Source: Azospirillum endophyticum (GTDB lineage: Bacteria > Pseudomonadota > Alphaproteobacteria > Azospirillales > Azospirillaceae). Taken from it: a DNA stretch of 64,000 bases. The notes beneath the pieces were generated by a model. It was not told the origin of the DNA. It saw only the letters and a program-made list of their open reading frames with translations, and ran no database searches. Positions 1 through 8,137 of the stretch are shown here, in pieces (the stretch's first letter is position 1; each line of letters begins with the position of its first letter). The position numbers and the translations under genes are program-made. Where the stretch lies: assembly GCF_016595245.1 (NCBI RefSeq), contig NZ_JAENHM010000008.1:55618-119617 (forward strand), in the 5' to 3' direction.

Positions 1-1260
<1,260 letters not shown>

Positions 1261-1580
1261 GGAAGTGATGGTCCTGGTCACCAGAATGGGGGCCGCGCCA
1301 GGAGGGAGCGGCCGGGCTTGCGCGCTCCGCGGCGGGTTGGCGCGGAGCCGTCGGGCGGCGGGCGATCAGGCGCGCGCAAGTCCTGCGCGGCGCCGGGCGC
1401 CGTCCGACCCCGGACAGATAGGGCCGATGGCTTGATTTGGCAAGCAAACTCGGCGCGCGGCAGGCGTGCGCGGGTCGGTTCGCGGCTCCCAGCCTGAGCT
1501 TGGCGGGGCGGGAAGGGGCACGAACCGGCGCCGCGACTCCGCGGCAGATGGTCGCGCCCCTGGGGGCAGTGCGGCGGGGC
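1261..1580. other. Intergenic region upstream of the helicase gene
   Basis: These 320 bases lie between the helicase start and the sodC stop, both genes being on the minus strand. I see no gene. The stretch is very GC-rich and holds a hairpin at 1324-1348 (GCTCCGCG, 9-nt loop, CGCGGAGC) that could serve as a sodC terminator or helicase leader structure, though it lacks a U tract. Confidence 0.4.
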
Positions 1581-2123
1581 TCAGGGCTTCTTGATGACGC
1601 CGCAGGCGAGGCGGTCGCCGGAATTGCCGGCCGGCTGGCTGAGATAATCGTCGGGCTGGGCATGGACGACGATCGAGGTGCCGCCCTGCTTGAACAGGCC
1701 GTCGGCGCCGTCGGTCAGGGTGACCATGTGGGTGATCGCCTCGAACCCCGCCTTGCCGGCCTCGTTCGCCCAGATGTTGGGAAGCTCGCCGTAATGCATG
1801 TGCTCGGCCTCCAGCCCGTGCTTGGCGCCCTGGGCGGCGAAATGGCCGCCGGCCGCCTTGAAATCGGGGGTGCAGGCGCCGTTCTCGTGGATGTGGATGC
1901 CGTGCCAGCCCGGCGACAGCCCTTCCAGCTGGCCGTGGACCAGGATGCCGTGCGGGAATTTGGTGAAGGTGACGGTACCCAGCGGCTTGCCCTGCGCATC
2001 GGCGATGGCGGCCTGGGCAGCGGGAGCCGGCGCGGGGGCGGACTGCTGCGCCAGGGCCGGTGTGCCTGCCAGGCAGAAGCCGGCGACCAGCAGGGCCGGG
2101 GTAAGGGACAGGATACGGGGCAT
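1581..2123 (-). CDS. sodC: Superoxide dismutase [Cu-Zn], periplasmic
   Basis: Dismutates superoxide in the periplasm. The 180-residue precursor opens with a signal peptide (MPRILSLTPALLVAGFCLAG, cleavage near TPALA-QQ), followed by a Pro/Ala linker and the Cu/Zn SOD fold: the copper-ligand run HGIHIHENG, the GGHF segment, and the C-terminal GDRLACGVI with its conserved Arg and Cys. Length matches bacterial SodC. It is divergent from the Fur/Mur-type regulator gene at 2283, with a direct-repeat array between them, so regulation by metal or oxidative stress is plausible. The identification is secure; regulation is inferred from position only. Confidence 0.95.
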   Translation of the reverse strand: MPRILSLTPALLVAGFCLAGTPALAQQSAPAPAPAAQAAIADAQGKPLGTVTFTKFPHGILVHGQLEGLSPGWHGIHIHENGACTPDFKAAGGHFAAQGAKHGLEAEHMHYGELPNIWANEAGKAGFEAITHMVTLTDGADGLFKQGGTSIVVHAQPDDYLSQPAGNSGDRLACGVIKKP

Positions 2124-2187
2124 TCCGGTGGGTCCTCCGTTTGGGCCGGCACGGTATGGCGCCGGCGGGTTCGCGACTTTGCATCGC

Positions 2188-2247
2188 TGCGAAACCGCTT
2201 TGGGGCTGCGAAACCGCTCTGGGATTGCGAACGGTTTTCAGTATGAT
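2188..2247. promoter_or_regulatory. Three direct repeats of 19-bp period and -10-like box between sodC and fur
   Basis: TGCGAAACCGCT occurs at 2188-2199 and again at 2207-2218, and a shorter copy TGCGAACGG starts at 2226, so the spacing is exactly 19 bp twice. A -10-like TATGAT lies at 2242-2247, 35 bases before the fur ATG, so the array would overlap the -35 region. This is the arrangement of an operator for a repressor or autoregulator. The TGC/GCGAA character recalls alphaproteobacterial Fur/Mur boxes, but binding is inferred. Confidence 0.5.
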
Positions 2248-2282
2248 GGGGGCATCGGCAAGCAAAGACCAGGGTTGGGGTT

Positions 2283-2729
2283 ATGACGTCGCGTCTGGAA
2301 GCATTGTGCATGGAGAAGGGGCTGAAGATGACCGGCCAGCGTCGTGTCATCTCCCAGGTTTTGTCGGAGGCGGACGACCATCCCGACGTCGAGGAAGTGC
2401 ATCGCCGCGCCGCGCAGATCGACCCGCGCATCTCCATCGCCACCGTCTACCGCACCATGCGGCTGCTGGAGGACGCGCAGGTGATCGAGCGCGTCGATCT
2501 GGGGGACGGCCGTGCGCGCTATGAAGAGGCGACCGCCGACCATCACCACCATCTGATCGACACCCGCACCGGCCGGATCATCGAATTCGCCAGCCCGGAG
2601 CTGGAAGCGATGAAGGAGCGGATCGCCCGCGAACTCGGCTACAAGATCGTCGGGCACCGGCTTGAAATCTACGGCGTGCCGCTGGACGAGGCGGACGACG
2701 ATGCCCGGGATGAGGAGAAGCGTCCATGA
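2283..2729 (+). CDS. fur: Fur-family metalloregulator, alphaproteobacterial Mur/Fur type
   Basis: Metal-responsive transcriptional regulator, 148 residues. The winged-helix part carries the family hallmark SIATVYRTMRLLE (about residues 57-69). The dimerisation part has DHHHHLIDTRTGRIIEF, in which the CxxC zinc-binding cysteines of gammaproteobacterial Fur are absent; this is typical of alphaproteobacterial Fur/Mur proteins, some of which respond to manganese as well as iron. The C-terminus GHRLEIYGVPL also fits that group. It is transcribed away from sodC and overlaps the next gene by four bases (ATGA). Which metal it senses cannot be told from sequence. Confidence 0.9.
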   Translation: MTSRLEALCMEKGLKMTGQRRVISQVLSEADDHPDVEEVHRRAAQIDPRISIATVYRTMRLLEDAQVIERVDLGDGRARYEEATADHHHHLIDTRTGRIIEFASPELEAMKERIARELGYKIVGHRLEIYGVPLDEADDDARDEEKRP

Positions 2730-2950
2730 CCGATCCCCGTTTCACCGAGGCCGACCAGCCGATCGCCGACGCCATCGCCTGCCGCGACGCGGTGCAGCGC
2801 TGCTACTCCGGCCTGTGCCGCTGCGGCCAGCCGGAACGTTATGCGCTGGAGGCGGCGGTCACCGTCTATCGCTATCACCACCCGGAAATCCCGCCGGCCC
2901 AGGCCGAGACCATCGTCAGCCATTGGGTGGCGGGACCGGTCCGTCATTGA
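2726..2950 (+). CDS. Small conserved-looking protein of unknown function, cotranscribed with fur
   Basis: A 74-residue protein whose ATG overlaps the fur stop codon (ATGA), implying translational coupling. I do not recognise a family. It contains three closely spaced cysteines (CYSGLCRCG, residues about 26-34), which could bind metal or form disulfides, and has no signal peptide or membrane segment. It is followed by a strong terminator at 3087-3128, so fur and this gene form a two-gene operon. A role in metal homeostasis is only a guess from the neighbourhood. Confidence 0.65.
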   Translation: MTDPRFTEADQPIADAIACRDAVQRCYSGLCRCGQPERYALEAAVTVYRYHHPEIPPAQAETIVSHWVAGPVRH

Positions 2951-3086
2951 GGCGGCGCGCAGTTTTATGAAAATAATCCTTGCCTTGTTCTGCATAAAAT
3001 CCTAGAACTAATCTTGTCAAGGCGATGGGTCCCCCCCGGATCCGAATGCCTCGACAGCACCAGAGCTCCCCCCTCGCTTCGGTCCG

Positions 3087-3128
3087 AAAAGGGCCGGCCG
3101 GACACTCGAAAGTCCGGCCGGCCCTTTT
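3087..3128 (+). terminator. Strong rho-independent terminator after the fur operon
   Basis: A perfect 17-bp inverted repeat, AAAAGGGCCGGCCGGAC, an 8-nt loop, then GTCCGGCCGGCCCTTTT. Because A and T tracts flank both arms it can work on either strand. It insulates the phage-derived module from the fur operon. Confidence 0.9.
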
Positions 3129-3254
3129 CGTTTTCGCGTTCCGCCCGCGGCCGGCGATGCGTCCCGCACGCAATCCCGACAACCGGGTGGTGGAACGAAT
3201 CCTCCCGCCGTGCCCCGAGCGGGAGCCGCAGGAACGCGAAAGGAAATCACCCCC

Positions 3255-4073
3255 ATGTCGACCACCATCGCCCAGGCTTTCGTCAAGCAGTTCGAGCGCG
3301 AGGTCCACGAGGCCTACCAGCGCATGGGCTCCAAGCTGCGCAACACGGTGCGCAGCAAGAACAACGTTCAGGGCGCCTCCACCATCTTCCAGAAGGTGGG
3401 CAAGGGTGCCGCCTCGACCAAGTCGCGCCACGGCGCGGTCCCGGTGATGAACCTGGACCACACGCCGGTCGACTGCGCGCTGTACGACTTCTATGCCGGC
3501 GACTGGGTCGACCGGCTGGACGAGCTGAAGACCAACATCGACGAGCGGCAGATCATCGCCAATGCCGGCGCCTATGCGCTGGGCCGCAAGACCGACGATC
3601 TGCTGATCGCCGAGCTGAACAAATCGGTGAATTACGCCGGCGGTGCCGGCGACGGGCTGACCAAGGCCAAGATCCTGGCCGCCTTCGAGATGCTGGGCGG
3701 GGCCGACGTGCCCGACGACGGCCAGCGTTATGCCATCGTCGGCTGGAAGCAGTGGAGCCAGTTGCTGGACATCGAGGAGTTCGTCAGTGCCGATTATGTC
3801 GGCTCCGACGATCTGCCCTGGCGCGGCACCCAGGCCAAACGCTGGCTCGGCACGCTGTGGCTGCCGCATTCCGGCCTGACGCTGAGCGGCAATGTCCGGC
3901 TCTGCCACTGGTACCACAAGACGGCGGTCGGCCATGCGGCGGGCGCCGACGTGAAGACCGACATCACCTGGCACGGCGACCGCGCGGCGCATTTCGTCAA
4001 CAACATGATGAGCCAGGGCGCGGCGCTGATCGATGCCGCCGGCGTGGCGACCCTGCGTTGCCTGGAGAGCTGA
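3255..4073 (+). CDS. Phage major capsid protein, podovirus-like
   Basis: A 272-residue protein resembling the capsid proteins of small T7-like and related podoviruses of alphaproteobacteria; I base this on its N-terminal character (MSTTIAQAFVKQFEREVHEA, a helical arm), its size, and its position immediately before two tail tubular protein genes. The ATG at 3255 follows AGGAAA and removes a non-conserved extension that an upstream ATG at 3210 would add. A hairpin terminator follows directly, as in T7. The reading frame is uninterrupted. Capsid identity is a family-level judgement; the order of the downstream genes strengthens it. Confidence 0.75.
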   Translation: MSTTIAQAFVKQFEREVHEAYQRMGSKLRNTVRSKNNVQGASTIFQKVGKGAASTKSRHGAVPVMNLDHTPVDCALYDFYAGDWVDRLDELKTNIDERQIIANAGAYALGRKTDDLLIAELNKSVNYAGGAGDGLTKAKILAAFEMLGGADVPDDGQRYAIVGWKQWSQLLDIEEFVSADYVGSDDLPWRGTQAKRWLGTLWLPHSGLTLSGNVRLCHWYHKTAVGHAAGADVKTDITWHGDRAAHFVNNMMSQGAALIDAAGVATLRCLES

Positions 4074-4087
4074 GCGAGGGTGATGCT

Positions 4088-4119
4088 CCCTCTCCCGCAC
4101 CGGGAGAGGGTCGTTTTTT
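4088..4119 (+). terminator. Intrinsic terminator directly behind the capsid gene
   Basis: CCCTCTCCC, loop GCACC, GGGAGAGGG, then TCG and six T residues. It sits 14 bases after the capsid stop codon, the same place as the T7 late terminator behind gene 10, and would raise capsid output over the downstream tail genes. Confidence 0.85.
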
Positions 4120-4154
4120 GCGAATTCCCCAACAAATTCCGGAGACTTCGAGCC

Positions 4155-4427
4155 ATGGCCTACGCGTCCAGGGATTTGAGCGTGCTCGCCTATGCGAACG
4201 GTTTCACGCTCTGGCACTACACCACTCTCGATCCGGCGACCGACGTCGACACCGCCGGCTATTTCAACGGGGCGGCCGACCTGCTGCGGGCGGGGGACAT
4301 GCTGCTGGCGAACTGCGCGGTCGGCGCCGCGACCCCGGAGACCGGCATGCTGGTGGTGGCGGCCAGCGCCAACGGGGCGGTCGACGTCGCCAATTTGACG
4401 CCGTTCGGCACCGCCAACGGCGACTGA
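4155..4427 (+). CDS. Small phage structural-module protein of unknown function
   Basis: A 90-residue protein between the capsid and tail tubular genes. I do not recognise it with certainty. It is Ala/Gly/Asn-rich with alternating short hydrophobic strands (LANCAVGAATPETGMLVVAA), has no signal peptide, and starts at an ATG preceded by GGAGAC. Its centre (AGDMLLANC...GMLVVAAS) suggests a small beta-rich fold, as seen in head decoration or attachment proteins. A structural role is inferred from its position in the module only. Confidence 0.6.
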   Translation: MAYASRDLSVLAYANGFTLWHYTTLDPATDVDTAGYFNGAADLLRAGDMLLANCAVGAATPETGMLVVAASANGAVDVANLTPFGTANGD

Positions 4428-4455
4428 TCCCGCATTCCTCCATCGGAGACCGTCC

Positions 4456-5025
4456 ATGGCCCTGACCGCCATCGGCCTGTGCGGCCGCGCGCTGATCAAG
4501 CTCGGCGCCACCGCCATCGCTTCCTTCGACGACGGCTCCGCCGAGGCGGAAGTGGCCGCCGCCCTCTATGGGCCGACGCGCGATGCCCTGCTGTCGGCCA
4601 ATGCCTGGAGCTTCGCCAGCGTCCAGGCGACGCTGCCGCGGCTGACGGAGCCGCCGGTCGCCGATTACGCCTGCGCCTTCCAGCTGCCCGCCGACTTCCT
4701 GCGGGCGCTGGGGGCGGGGGGCGACCGGCGGGGGCGGGGCCTGTCCTACCGCATCAACGGCCGCACCCTGCTGTGCGATGCCGGCGCCGTCACCCTGTCC
4801 TACATCGGCCGCCCGGCGGAGGAGGAATTTCCCCCCTTCTTCGATCAGGCGCTGATCGCCCGGCTCGCCGCCGAATTCTGCATTCCGCTGACCGAAAGCT
4901 CGACGCGGGCGGAGCTGCTGGCCCAACTGGCGGAAAGCGAGTTCCGCCGCGCCCGCCAGATCGATGCCCAGCAGGACAGCCAGCCCGGCTTCGAGGACTT
5001 CACCCTGATCGACGCCAGGGCATGA
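4456..5025 (+). CDS. Tail tubular protein A-like (T7 gp11-type adaptor)
   Basis: Adaptor that in T7-like podoviruses forms the ring joining portal to tail nozzle. The 189-residue length matches gp11 (about 196). The N-terminus ALTAIGLCGRALIKLGATAI, then RDALLSANAWSFA, is the family's usual opening, and the middle has the FQLPADFLRAL motif seen in head-tail connector proteins of this family. It is preceded by GGAGA and followed after 13 bases by the larger nozzle protein gene. The frame is intact. Identification rests on these motifs and synteny. Confidence 0.82.
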   Translation: MALTAIGLCGRALIKLGATAIASFDDGSAEAEVAAALYGPTRDALLSANAWSFASVQATLPRLTEPPVADYACAFQLPADFLRALGAGGDRRGRGLSYRINGRTLLCDAGAVTLSYIGRPAEEEFPPFFDQALIARLAAEFCIPLTESSTRAELLAQLAESEFRRARQIDAQQDSQPGFEDFTLIDARA

Positions 5026-5038
5026 CGGGGAGGGCGTG

Positions 5039-6934
5039 ATGGGGCGGCTGCACCAGGTCAAGACCAACTTCACCGCCGGCGAGGTGTCGCGCCGCCTGCT
5101 GGGGCGGGGCGATCTCAAGGCCTACGACAACGGGGCGCTGGCCCTGCGCAACCTGTTCATCGACCCGACCGGCGGGGTGACACGGCGGTCGGGCCTCGCC
5201 TTCGCCGCCCTGGCCCGGGGCGACGGCCGGCTGGTGGCGTTCGAACGGAATGCCGAACAGACCTATCTGCTGGTCTTCACCGACCGCTGGATCGACGTCT
5301 TCCAGGGCGGGACCAAGCTGGCGTCGGTCGCCGCGCCCTGGACGTTGACGCAACTGGCCCAGATCACCTGGACGCAGAGCGCCGACACGCTGCTGGTCTG
5401 CCATCCCGACCTGCCGCCGCGCCGGCTGATGCGTGGCGAGGATGGAACCTGGAGCCTTGCGGAATGGAGCTTCGCGGTCGAAGGGGAGCTGGTGCGGACG
5501 CCCTTTCATCGGTTCGGCGATCCGGCGGTGACGGCGACGCCATCGGGCAGCAGCGGGGCGATCACGGTCACGGCGTCCGCCCCGGTCTTCGACCCGCGCC
5601 TCGATGGCACCCGCATCCGCATCAAGGGCAGGCAGCTGCAGGTGACCGGCGTCGTGTCGCCGACGCAGCTCAATGCCACGGTGAAGGAGACGCTGGCCGA
5701 CACCCAGCCGACCGATCAATGGGAGGAGCAGGCCTTCTCCGCCTTCCGCGGCTGGCCGGTCTCGGCGGCCTTCCATCAGGACCGGCTGGTGATCGGCGGG
5801 TCGCGCGACCTGCCCAACCGGCTGTGGCTGTCGCGGTCCGCCCAGATCTGGAATTTCGACCTGGGCGAGGGGCTGGACGACCAGGCCATCGAGTTCGGCA
5901 TCCTGTCCGACCAGGTGAACGCGGTGCGCGCCGTCTTCTCCGGCCGGCATCTGCAGGTCTTCACCTCCGGCGCCGAATACATGGTGACCGGCGACCCGCT
6001 GACGCCGCAGAGCATGCAGGTCAACCGCCAGACGCGCATCGGCTCGCCGATGGAGCGCGCCATCCCGCCGCGCGACGTGGAGGGGGCGACGCTGTTCGTG
6101 CCGCGCAACCGCCGCGAAATCCGCGAGTTCCTCTATACCGACACCGAGGCGGCCTATCAGTCCAACGACCTCGCCCTGCTGGCCCGCCATCTGGTGGCGA
6201 GCCCGCGCGACCAGGATTACGACCAGAACCGCCGGCTGCTGTTCGTGGCGATGGAGGACGGCACGCTGGGGGCGCTCACCGCCTACCGGGCGGAGGACGT
6301 CACCGCCTGGACCCTGCTGGAGACCGACGGCGCGGTGCGGTCCGTCGCCGCGGTGGGGGACGAGGTCTACACGCTGGTGGAGAGGCGGGGCGTGTGGACG
6401 GTCGAGCGGTTCGACGATGGGCTGAACCTCGACGCCGCCATCGCCGCCGAACGGGTAGACGCAACGGCGGTGTGGGGCGGGCTGGCGCATCTGGAGGGGA
6501 GGACGGTCGCGGTCGTCGCCGACGGGGTGCTGCGCCCACTCGCCGCCATCCAGGCCGGCAGCCTCACCCTCGACCCGCCGGCGCGCAAGGTCGAGATCGG
6601 ACTGCCCTATACCCACCGGATCGAGCCGCTGCCGCCCAACCTGCTGGGGCAGGCGACCGGGGCCGACATCGTCCGTCTGGTCGCCGTCACCTTCCGGCTG
6701 GAGGAGACGGCGGCACTGCGCGTCGATCTCGGACGCGGGTTGCAGGAACTTCCGCTTCATCGGCTGGGGCCGCAACCCCCCGGCGGGGTGCCGCCCCGCG
6801 TGTCGGGCGACCGCCGGCTGCGGGCGCTCGGCTGGCGCCACGACACCGACTTGCCCCTGTGGCGCATCGAACAGGACGCGCCGCTGCCTTTCACGCTGCT
6901 GTCCGTAACCATGGAACTGAAGGTGAACGACTGA
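5039..6934 (+). CDS. Tail tubular protein B-like (T7 gp12-type nozzle)
   Basis: A 631-residue protein expected to form the tail nozzle. The N-terminus (QVKTNFTAGEVSRRLLGRGD and then GGVTRRSGLAFAA) is characteristic of podovirus stabilisation/nozzle proteins, and the body is a beta-rich, propeller-like sequence with repeated Trp and Asp. An in-frame GTG sits just before the ATG at 5039; the ATG is preferred. Its stop codon overlaps the next start (TGATG). T7 gp12 is longer (about 794 residues), so this is a compact version. No frameshift is seen. Confidence 0.8.
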   Translation: MGRLHQVKTNFTAGEVSRRLLGRGDLKAYDNGALALRNLFIDPTGGVTRRSGLAFAALARGDGRLVAFERNAEQTYLLVFTDRWIDVFQGGTKLASVAAPWTLTQLAQITWTQSADTLLVCHPDLPPRRLMRGEDGTWSLAEWSFAVEGELVRTPFHRFGDPAVTATPSGSSGAITVTASAPVFDPRLDGTRIRIKGRQLQVTGVVSPTQLNATVKETLADTQPTDQWEEQAFSAFRGWPVSAAFHQDRLVIGGSRDLPNRLWLSRSAQIWNFDLGEGLDDQAIEFGILSDQVNAVRAVFSGRHLQVFTSGAEYMVTGDPLTPQSMQVNRQTRIGSPMERAIPPRDVEGATLFVPRNRREIREFLYTDTEAAYQSNDLALLARHLVASPRDQDYDQNRRLLFVAMEDGTLGALTAYRAEDVTAWTLLETDGAVRSVAAVGDEVYTLVERRGVWTVERFDDGLNLDAAIAAERVDATAVWGGLAHLEGRTVAVVADGVLRPLAAIQAGSLTLDPPARKVEIGLPYTHRIEPLPPNLLGQATGADIVRLVAVTFRLEETAALRVDLGRGLQELPLHRLGPQPPGGVPPRVSGDRRLRALGWRHDTDLPLWRIEQDAPLPFTLLSVTMELKVND

Positions 6935-7779
6935 TGGGTGGAATCACTCCCCTGGTGACCACGGCGCTGCCGCTGGCGAACTCCGTCATCGGCACGGTGC
7001 GCAACGCCGGCACCGGCCAATCCGCTTCCTCGCAACAGGCCGCCGCGCAACAGGCGGCATCTCAGCAGGCCGCCCAGCAGGCCGCTGCCCAGCAGGCGGC
7101 GGCCGAACTCGAGTACAAGCGCCAGCAGGACGCGGCGCAAGCTGCCGCGGCCCAGGCGGCGCTGGAACAGAAATATCGCGAGGAAGCGGCGGCGGCCGAG
7201 CGCAACGCCCAGGCCGCCGCCTCCGCCCGCCAGCAGCAGTCCCAGCTGGAGGCCGAGACGCAGGCCCGCCAATGGGCGCACGACGCCGAACTGCGCCAGC
7301 AGGAGCAGGAGCTTCAGCGCCAGAAGGACGAGGCTGCCGCTGCGGCGACGGCAGCGGCACGGGCCAAGGAGATGGACGATTTCCGCTCCGCCCAGGAACA
7401 GACGCTGGCCCAGCTGCGCGCCGGCCAGGAGCAGGCCGTCCGCACCAAGGAGTCCGACGCGCAGACCCAGCTCGCCCAGTTGACCGCGGCGGCGGATGCG
7501 GCCGAGCAGCGCCGGCTGACCGCGTTGCGCCAGGCGGTCAGCAAGACCCGGGCCGGGCTGGGGGCGCGCGGGGTCAGCGCGCAGGACGGCTCGGGCGAGG
7601 CGATCCTGCTGGGGCTGACCAATTCCAGCGAGACCGAGCGCAAGGATACCCAGGCCACGGACCAGCTGAAACGCGCCGCCATCCAGCAGAGCCTGGACGA
7701 GGCCAAGCGCCGCAACCTGCTGGAATTGTCGCAACTCGCCGACCGTCAGCGGTTGGAATACATGAGCAAGTTCTTTTGA
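6934..7779 (+). CDS. Internal virion-like protein, Ala/Gln-rich coiled coil (T7 gp14 position)
   Basis: A 281-residue protein with a moderately hydrophobic N-terminus (ITPLVTTALPLANSVIG) and then about 170 residues of Ala/Gln/Glu/Lys/Arg heptads predicted to form a long helix or coiled coil, beginning with repeated QQAAAQQAA. After the helix comes TRAGLGARGVSAQDGSG, a Gly-rich motif I recall from gp14-like internal virion proteins of podoviruses. It starts one base inside the upstream stop. Position between the nozzle and tail fibre genes fits T7 gene 14. The larger internal proteins gp15 and gp16 are missing. Confidence 0.65.
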   Translation: MGGITPLVTTALPLANSVIGTVRNAGTGQSASSQQAAAQQAASQQAAQQAAAQQAAAELEYKRQQDAAQAAAAQAALEQKYREEAAAAERNAQAAASARQQQSQLEAETQARQWAHDAELRQQEQELQRQKDEAAAAATAAARAKEMDDFRSAQEQTLAQLRAGQEQAVRTKESDAQTQLAQLTAAADAAEQRRLTALRQAVSKTRAGLGARGVSAQDGSGEAILLGLTNSSETERKDTQATDQLKRAAIQQSLDEAKRRNLLELSQLADRQRLEYMSKFF

Positions 7780-7820
7780 GGCGTGTCCTTCGCTCGACCG
7801 GTTGTGACGCTCTCTCGGCA

Positions 7821-8035
7821 GTCATCCCCGCGAAGGCAGGGATCCAGGCTTATCCGTTGGTTCTGCTTGGGAAACACCGGATCCCCGCCTTCGCGCTACG
7901 GCATTCACACAACTCAGAGCACCATTGAACCTCTGGAATCAAAGAGACTCTGCGTCATCCCCGCGAAGGCGGGGATCCAGAAACTCCGCAATAAAGCAGC
8001 TGAAACGGCTGGATTCCCGCCTTCGCGGGAATGAC
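7821..8035. repeat. Cluster of four copies of an inverted repeat (core CCCCGCGAAGGCGGGGATCCAG)
   Basis: Copies lie at 7821-7847 and 7954-7980 (plus orientation, GTCATCCCCGCGAAGGC...) and at 7879-7896 and 8010-8035 (minus orientation). The last two are a near-perfect inverted pair. The core resembles the dispersed GTCATTCCCGCGAAGGCGGG intergenic repeats found across many proteobacteria. The whole 358-base gap 7780-8137 holds no gene; it splits the structural module between the internal-protein and tailspike genes. Confidence 0.85.
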
Positions 8036-8137
8036 GCGAGGTCTCTGTAAATCCAGAGGCACACCAATGTCAGCAGGTCTGTGAATGCCGCAGCCCGACA
8101 CGGGCGGGGCGCCTCACGTCCTCCGCGGAGACCCCCG

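Noticed and set aside
2141..2282. Extending fur upstream to alternative ATGs near 2244
   Set aside because: The ATG at 2283 gives the standard Fur N-terminus, and the upstream region carries the direct-repeat array and -10 box.
3000..3060. Possible tRNA-like 3' end (GGATCCGAATGCC...GCACCA) as a phage attachment site
   Set aside because: No cloverleaf can be drawn and no direct repeat of it was seen on the far side of the phage module near 12073-12627.
7821..8035. CRISPR array
   Set aside because: Copies are in both orientations with unequal gaps and are themselves palindromic, so they are dispersed intergenic repeats.
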